The translations under genes were made by a program, and so were the position numbers. This document shows positions 61,104 through 64,000 of a DNA stretch of 64,000 bases, piece by piece. Under the pieces are notes generated by a model. The model was not told the origin of the DNA. It was given only the letters and a program-made list of their open reading frames with translations, and did not search any database. Within the stretch, counting starts at the first letter, position 1, and every line of letters begins with the position of its first letter. Source of the stretch: Methylocystis sp. (GTDB lineage: Bacteria; Pseudomonadota; Alphaproteobacteria; Rhizobiales; Beijerinckiaceae); assembly GCA_022843405.1 (NCBI GenBank), contig JALHNQ010000006.1, positions 34,442-98,441 on the forward strand. Direction: 5' to 3'.

Positions 61104-62141
61104 ATGCATCTGACACGGTTCGCCGCGCTCGCGGCGACTCTATTGGCGCCCGCCCTGGCCGCCGCAGGCGATCTGCGCGCCGACGCCAACGCCGTCTTCA
61201 AGCCGATTGACGCAGCCAGCGTCGCGGCGGTCGTCAAGAATAATGAGATCACCCCCGCCAAGATCGAACTAGGCGGAAAGCTCTTTTTCGATCCGCGGCT
61301 TTCGAAAAGTCAGATCATCAGCTGCAACTCATGTCACAATCTCGGAACGGGCGGCGCCGACGCAGGTCCGACGTCGATCGGCCATGGTTGGGCGAAGGGG
61401 CCGCGGCGCGCGCCGACGGTGCTCAACGCCGTATTCAATGTCGCGCAGTTCTGGGACGGGCGCGCCGTCGACCTTAAGGCGCAGGCGAAAGGTCCGGTGC
61501 AGGCGGATGTCGAAATGAACAATACGCCGGGACAGGTCGAAAAGACGCTCAACAGCATTCCTGCCTATGTCGCGGAGTTCAAGGCGGCCTTTCCCTCGGA
61601 TCCCAATCCCGTAAGCTTCGATAATATGGCCAAAGCGATCGAAGCATTTGAGGCGACGCTGACGACGCCCAATTCGCGTTTCGACAAATTCCTCAAGGGC
61701 GATGTCAACGCGCTCAATGACATGGAGAAGAACGGCCTGCGTCTTTTCCTCGACAAGGGATGCGCCGGTTGTCATGGCGGCGTCAATATCGGCGGCAACG
61801 GCTATTTCCCCTTTGGAGTCGCGCAAAGGCCGAGCCTCGAAATTCTTCCTGTCGCGGACAAAGGCCGGGCCAAGGTGACGAATGACGCAGCGGACGAATT
61901 TGTCTTCCGCTCGGCGCCGCTGCGCAATGTCGCCCTGCGCGCGCCTTATTTCCACACCGGCTCCGTCTGGACTCTTGAACAGGCGGTTGACGTGATGGCG
62001 AAAGATCAGCTCGGCGAATCTCTCTCCGATCAGGACGTCAAGGCGATCGTGGCCTTCCTTGGGACGCTGAACGGCGAACCGCCGAAAGTTGCCTATCCTA
62101 TGCTGCCGCCGCGCTCATCCAGCACGCCGATGCCGCAGTAA
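61104..62141 (+). CDS. di-heme cytochrome c peroxidase, rightward
   Basis: 345 residues from ATG 61104, with GGGAGGAAG just upstream. Signal peptide (LTRFAALAATLLAPALAAA). Heme motifs CNSCHNLGTGG and CAGCHGGVNIGGNGYF; the family signatures GPRRAPTVLNAVFNVAQFWDGRA and PLRNVALRAPYFHTGSVWTLEQAVDVMA. Closely related in design to the leftward copy but with different heme-motif residues (CNSCH/CAGCH against CATCH/CVSCH), so the two are distinct paralogues. Precedes the AcpA-like phosphatase by 138 bp on the same strand. Confidence 0.93.
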   Translation: MHLTRFAALAATLLAPALAAAGDLRADANAVFKPIDAASVAAVVKNNEITPAKIELGGKLFFDPRLSKSQIISCNSCHNLGTGGADAGPTSIGHGWAKGPRRAPTVLNAVFNVAQFWDGRAVDLKAQAKGPVQADVEMNNTPGQVEKTLNSIPAYVAEFKAAFPSDPNPVSFDNMAKAIEAFEATLTTPNSRFDKFLKGDVNALNDMEKNGLRLFLDKGCAGCHGGVNIGGNGYFPFGVAQRPSLEILPVADKGRAKVTNDAADEFVFRSAPLRNVALRAPYFHTGSVWTLEQAVDVMAKDQLGESLSDQDVKAIVAFLGTLNGEPPKVAYPMLPPRSSSTPMPQ

Positions 62142-62279
62142 GCCGCAAAGCGAAGTCCGACAAAGTCTCGAAGCGAGCGCCGGTCGGTCGGCGCTCGCCG
62201 CTCTGGCTGTCACAATATTGGGTTGGCGGTTTACTAATTTCCTGCGCCGCACAAAGGGTGCGGAAGGGACGCCGTCAAA

Positions 62280-63716
62280 ATGAAAGTCGTACATCATTTT
62301 GGAATGTTGCTTGCGGCTGTCGCGACGGCGGCGTGCGCGCCGGTGCTTGCGCAGGATCAGGCGAATCCGTTCGTGCGCATCGGCCACATCGTGGTCATCT
62401 TCACCGAGAATCGCAGCTTCGATCATGTGTTCGGGCTGTTTCCCGGCGCCGAGGGCGTAAATTCGGCCGAGCACCCGCCACAAGTTGATTTTGATGGACG
62501 GCCGCTCGCCGCGCTGCCGCGTCCCCGATGGGATGATCGCTTTCCACGGCGTTTGCCGAATGCGCCGTTTCGCCTCGAATCTTTCGTCGACGTCGATGGT
62601 CACACCATGGACCCGGTGCATGATTTTTATCTTGAGAAGGAGCAGATCGACGGCGGAAAAATGGATCGCTTTGTCGAAGCGTCGAACGCCGGCGCGCTCG
62701 TCATGGGCTATTACGACGGCTCACAGCTCAAACAATGGGCCTTGGCGAAGGAATTCACGCTCGCCGACCATTTCTTTCACGCCGCCTTCGGCGGTTCGAT
62801 GCTCAATCACTTTTTCCTCATCTGCGGTTGCGGGCCGGTCTTCGACAATCCGGTCGAGTCGGTTCGAAAGAAATTTCTGCCAAAGCTCGCGACGATCAAA
62901 GACTCTCAAGGCGCGGAGCTGACAATTCGCGAGCGGGAAGAGGATTCTCCACAAAGCGTGCTCGACGGTCCGCCGCGGCACAAGCGCTTCGGCCGACTGA
63001 CCGTGGATTTGGAGGCGATCGGCACGCTGCAGCCCGGAAATCCGATCTCGAAACATGACAAGACGGAAGCGCAGGAACGGCTGCCGCCGTTGCATCTGCC
63101 GACGATCGGCGATCGGTTGACCGAAAAGAACGTGAGCTGGGCATGGTATGCCGGCGGCTGGCGCGACGTCGTCGACGGCCGTCTCAAGCCCTACGAAGAC
63201 AGGCCGGACGGCTTTCAGACTCACCATCAGCCGTTTGTCTATTTCGCCAATTACGCCGAAGGCCGGGAAGGACGCGCGCATCTGAAGGACGCCGACGAAT
63301 TTTTCCGGGCCGCCGACAAAGGCGAGCTGCCGCAGGTCAGCTTTTACAAGCCGCTCGGCGTGTTCAACGGACATCCGGACTACTCCGATCTCGCCGCCGG
63401 CGACGCTCATGTCGCGGACGTCGTCGCGCGACTGCGCAAGAGCCCGAATTGGGCGGATATGCTGATCATCGTCACGGCGGATGAGAACGGCGGTTTTTGG
63501 GACCATGTCGCGCCGCCGAAAAGAGACCGGTTCGGGCCGGGAACTCGCGTTCCCACGCTGATCATCTCGCCTTTCGCCAAGAAGGGCTTCGTCGACAAGA
63601 CCGTCTATGACACCCTATCAATTCTGCGCACGATCGAGCTGCGCTTCGGCGTCGCGCCGCTTGCCGAGCGCGACGCTAAGGCGACGGACTTGCGCAATGC
63701 GCTTATCGAGCCGTAA
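62280..63716 (+). CDS. AcpA/phospholipase C-like acid phosphatase
   Basis: 478 residues with a signal peptide (HFGMLLAAVATAACAPVLAQ; a cysteine near its end may allow lipidation). Phosphoesterase-superfamily marks: GHIVVIFTENRSFDHVFG with the catalytic ENRSFDH, DPVHDFYLE, and C-terminal LIIVTADENGGFWDHVAPP and GPGTRVPTLIISPFAKKGFVDKTVYDTLSILRTIE. The family includes acid phosphatases and phospholipases C; substrate not determinable here. Second gene of the rightward unit after the di-heme peroxidase. Confidence 0.9.
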   Translation: MKVVHHFGMLLAAVATAACAPVLAQDQANPFVRIGHIVVIFTENRSFDHVFGLFPGAEGVNSAEHPPQVDFDGRPLAALPRPRWDDRFPRRLPNAPFRLESFVDVDGHTMDPVHDFYLEKEQIDGGKMDRFVEASNAGALVMGYYDGSQLKQWALAKEFTLADHFFHAAFGGSMLNHFFLICGCGPVFDNPVESVRKKFLPKLATIKDSQGAELTIREREEDSPQSVLDGPPRHKRFGRLTVDLEAIGTLQPGNPISKHDKTEAQERLPPLHLPTIGDRLTEKNVSWAWYAGGWRDVVDGRLKPYEDRPDGFQTHHQPFVYFANYAEGREGRAHLKDADEFFRAADKGELPQVSFYKPLGVFNGHPDYSDLAAGDAHVADVVARLRKSPNWADMLIIVTADENGGFWDHVAPPKRDRFGPGTRVPTLIISPFAKKGFVDKTVYDTLSILRTIELRFGVAPLAERDAKATDLRNALIEP

Positions 63717-64000
63717 TCCCTTGAGCCCGGAAAGGCCGTTCCGTCCGTCTGGCGGGGATCGCGCCGAAACGGCCACATTTGCGCCAAATGATTGCCTGCG
63801 CTAGCGCCGATACGTTGTAAGCGATTGTTTTAATACTTTATATATCCGTCATGCCGGGGTTGCATCTGCGTCATGTCCACTCCACTCGGGTAGGTCTATA
63901 CCTATCTATAATGATTGTATTGGCTATTCGATAGATTGTGATGCTCTATACCAAGGGGTATTGTGTGGCGTTGGGGATATTGGAATTGTTGCGGCACGCT
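63717..64000. other. AT-rich end of window, no gene
   Basis: From 63830 the sequence is noticeably AT-rich with several CTAT/ATAG repeats, including TAGGT/ACCTA inverted around CTAT at 63891-63904. It is probably the upstream region of a gene beyond the window. No credible ORF within it. Confidence 0.45.

Noticed and set aside
1-64000. CRISPR arrays, rRNA genes and large tandem repeats
   Set aside because: No regularly spaced repeats and no rRNA-like sequence were seen.

Overview
The window is a high-GC alphaproteobacterial chromosome segment. Gene content points to the Hyphomicrobiales (Rhizobiales), most likely a Methylocystaceae-type methylotroph. The reasons are ubiG, a PopZ-type polar organiser, an IalB-family protein, a PIMT-like gene before tolC, a YggT/DUF167 pair and a MaoC protein resembling mesaconyl-CoA hydratase of the ethylmalonyl-CoA pathway used by serine-cycle methylotrophs. 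The genus is an inference; no methane or methanol oxidation gene is in the window.

Region 1-4.7 kb is accessory DNA ending at the 3' end of a tRNA-Thr gene. It holds a 5'-truncated ParB-like phage or plasmid gene, an unknown ORF, a two-gene operon for a 2TM-GAF membrane protein and a 70-residue partner, a frameshifted small gene, a tightly coupled trio (small membrane protein, Cys-rich exported protein, exported thermonuclease) and a DUF1488-like gene. No integrase is visible. Region 4.7-9.5 kb has rlmB-ispE, tRNA-Gly, a long orphan hairpin, a cyclic-nucleotide-binding/patatin phospholipase and an IS5-family remnant.

Region 9.4-32.8 kb is mostly housekeeping: ialB-like, ubiG, lysC, two tandem small paralogues, murJ, an envelope glycan cluster (GT2, YdjC deacetylase, methyltransferase), the NAD operon nadA-DUF4202-nadB-nadC behind a perfect palindromic operator, pyrB, cysK, a TauE/SafE permease with a divergent Rrf2 regulator, PIMT-like/tolC, popZ, ftsB, an MBL hydrolase, an SH3 protein and a universal stress protein.

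Region 33-43.5 kb mixes an orphan secreted protein, DUF2141 coupled to a carotenoid oxygenase, tRNA-Ala, a 1069-residue multi-pass protein with a periplasmic-binding-like domain, yggT/DUF167/MaoC and three tandem exported PRC-barrel paralogues. Region 43.5-56.1 kb has dnaB, rplI, DUF2232, a broken Uma2 gene, the ybbA/ybbP ABC system divergent from tesA, thpR, a methyltransferase with a glycan-type C-terminus, plsC and guaB.

Region 56.7-63.7 kb has a LuxR-type regulator and a divergent redox/phosphatase locus. Leftward it encodes a di-heme peroxidase, a Tat-exported metallophosphoesterase and a mono-heme cytochrome c; rightward a second di-heme peroxidase and an AcpA-like phosphatase. The best candidates for undescribed biology are the 1069-residue receptor-like protein, the 2TM-GAF pair and the divergent peroxidase/phosphatase locus. 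Most long extra ORFs in the track are antisense shadows of GC-rich genes.
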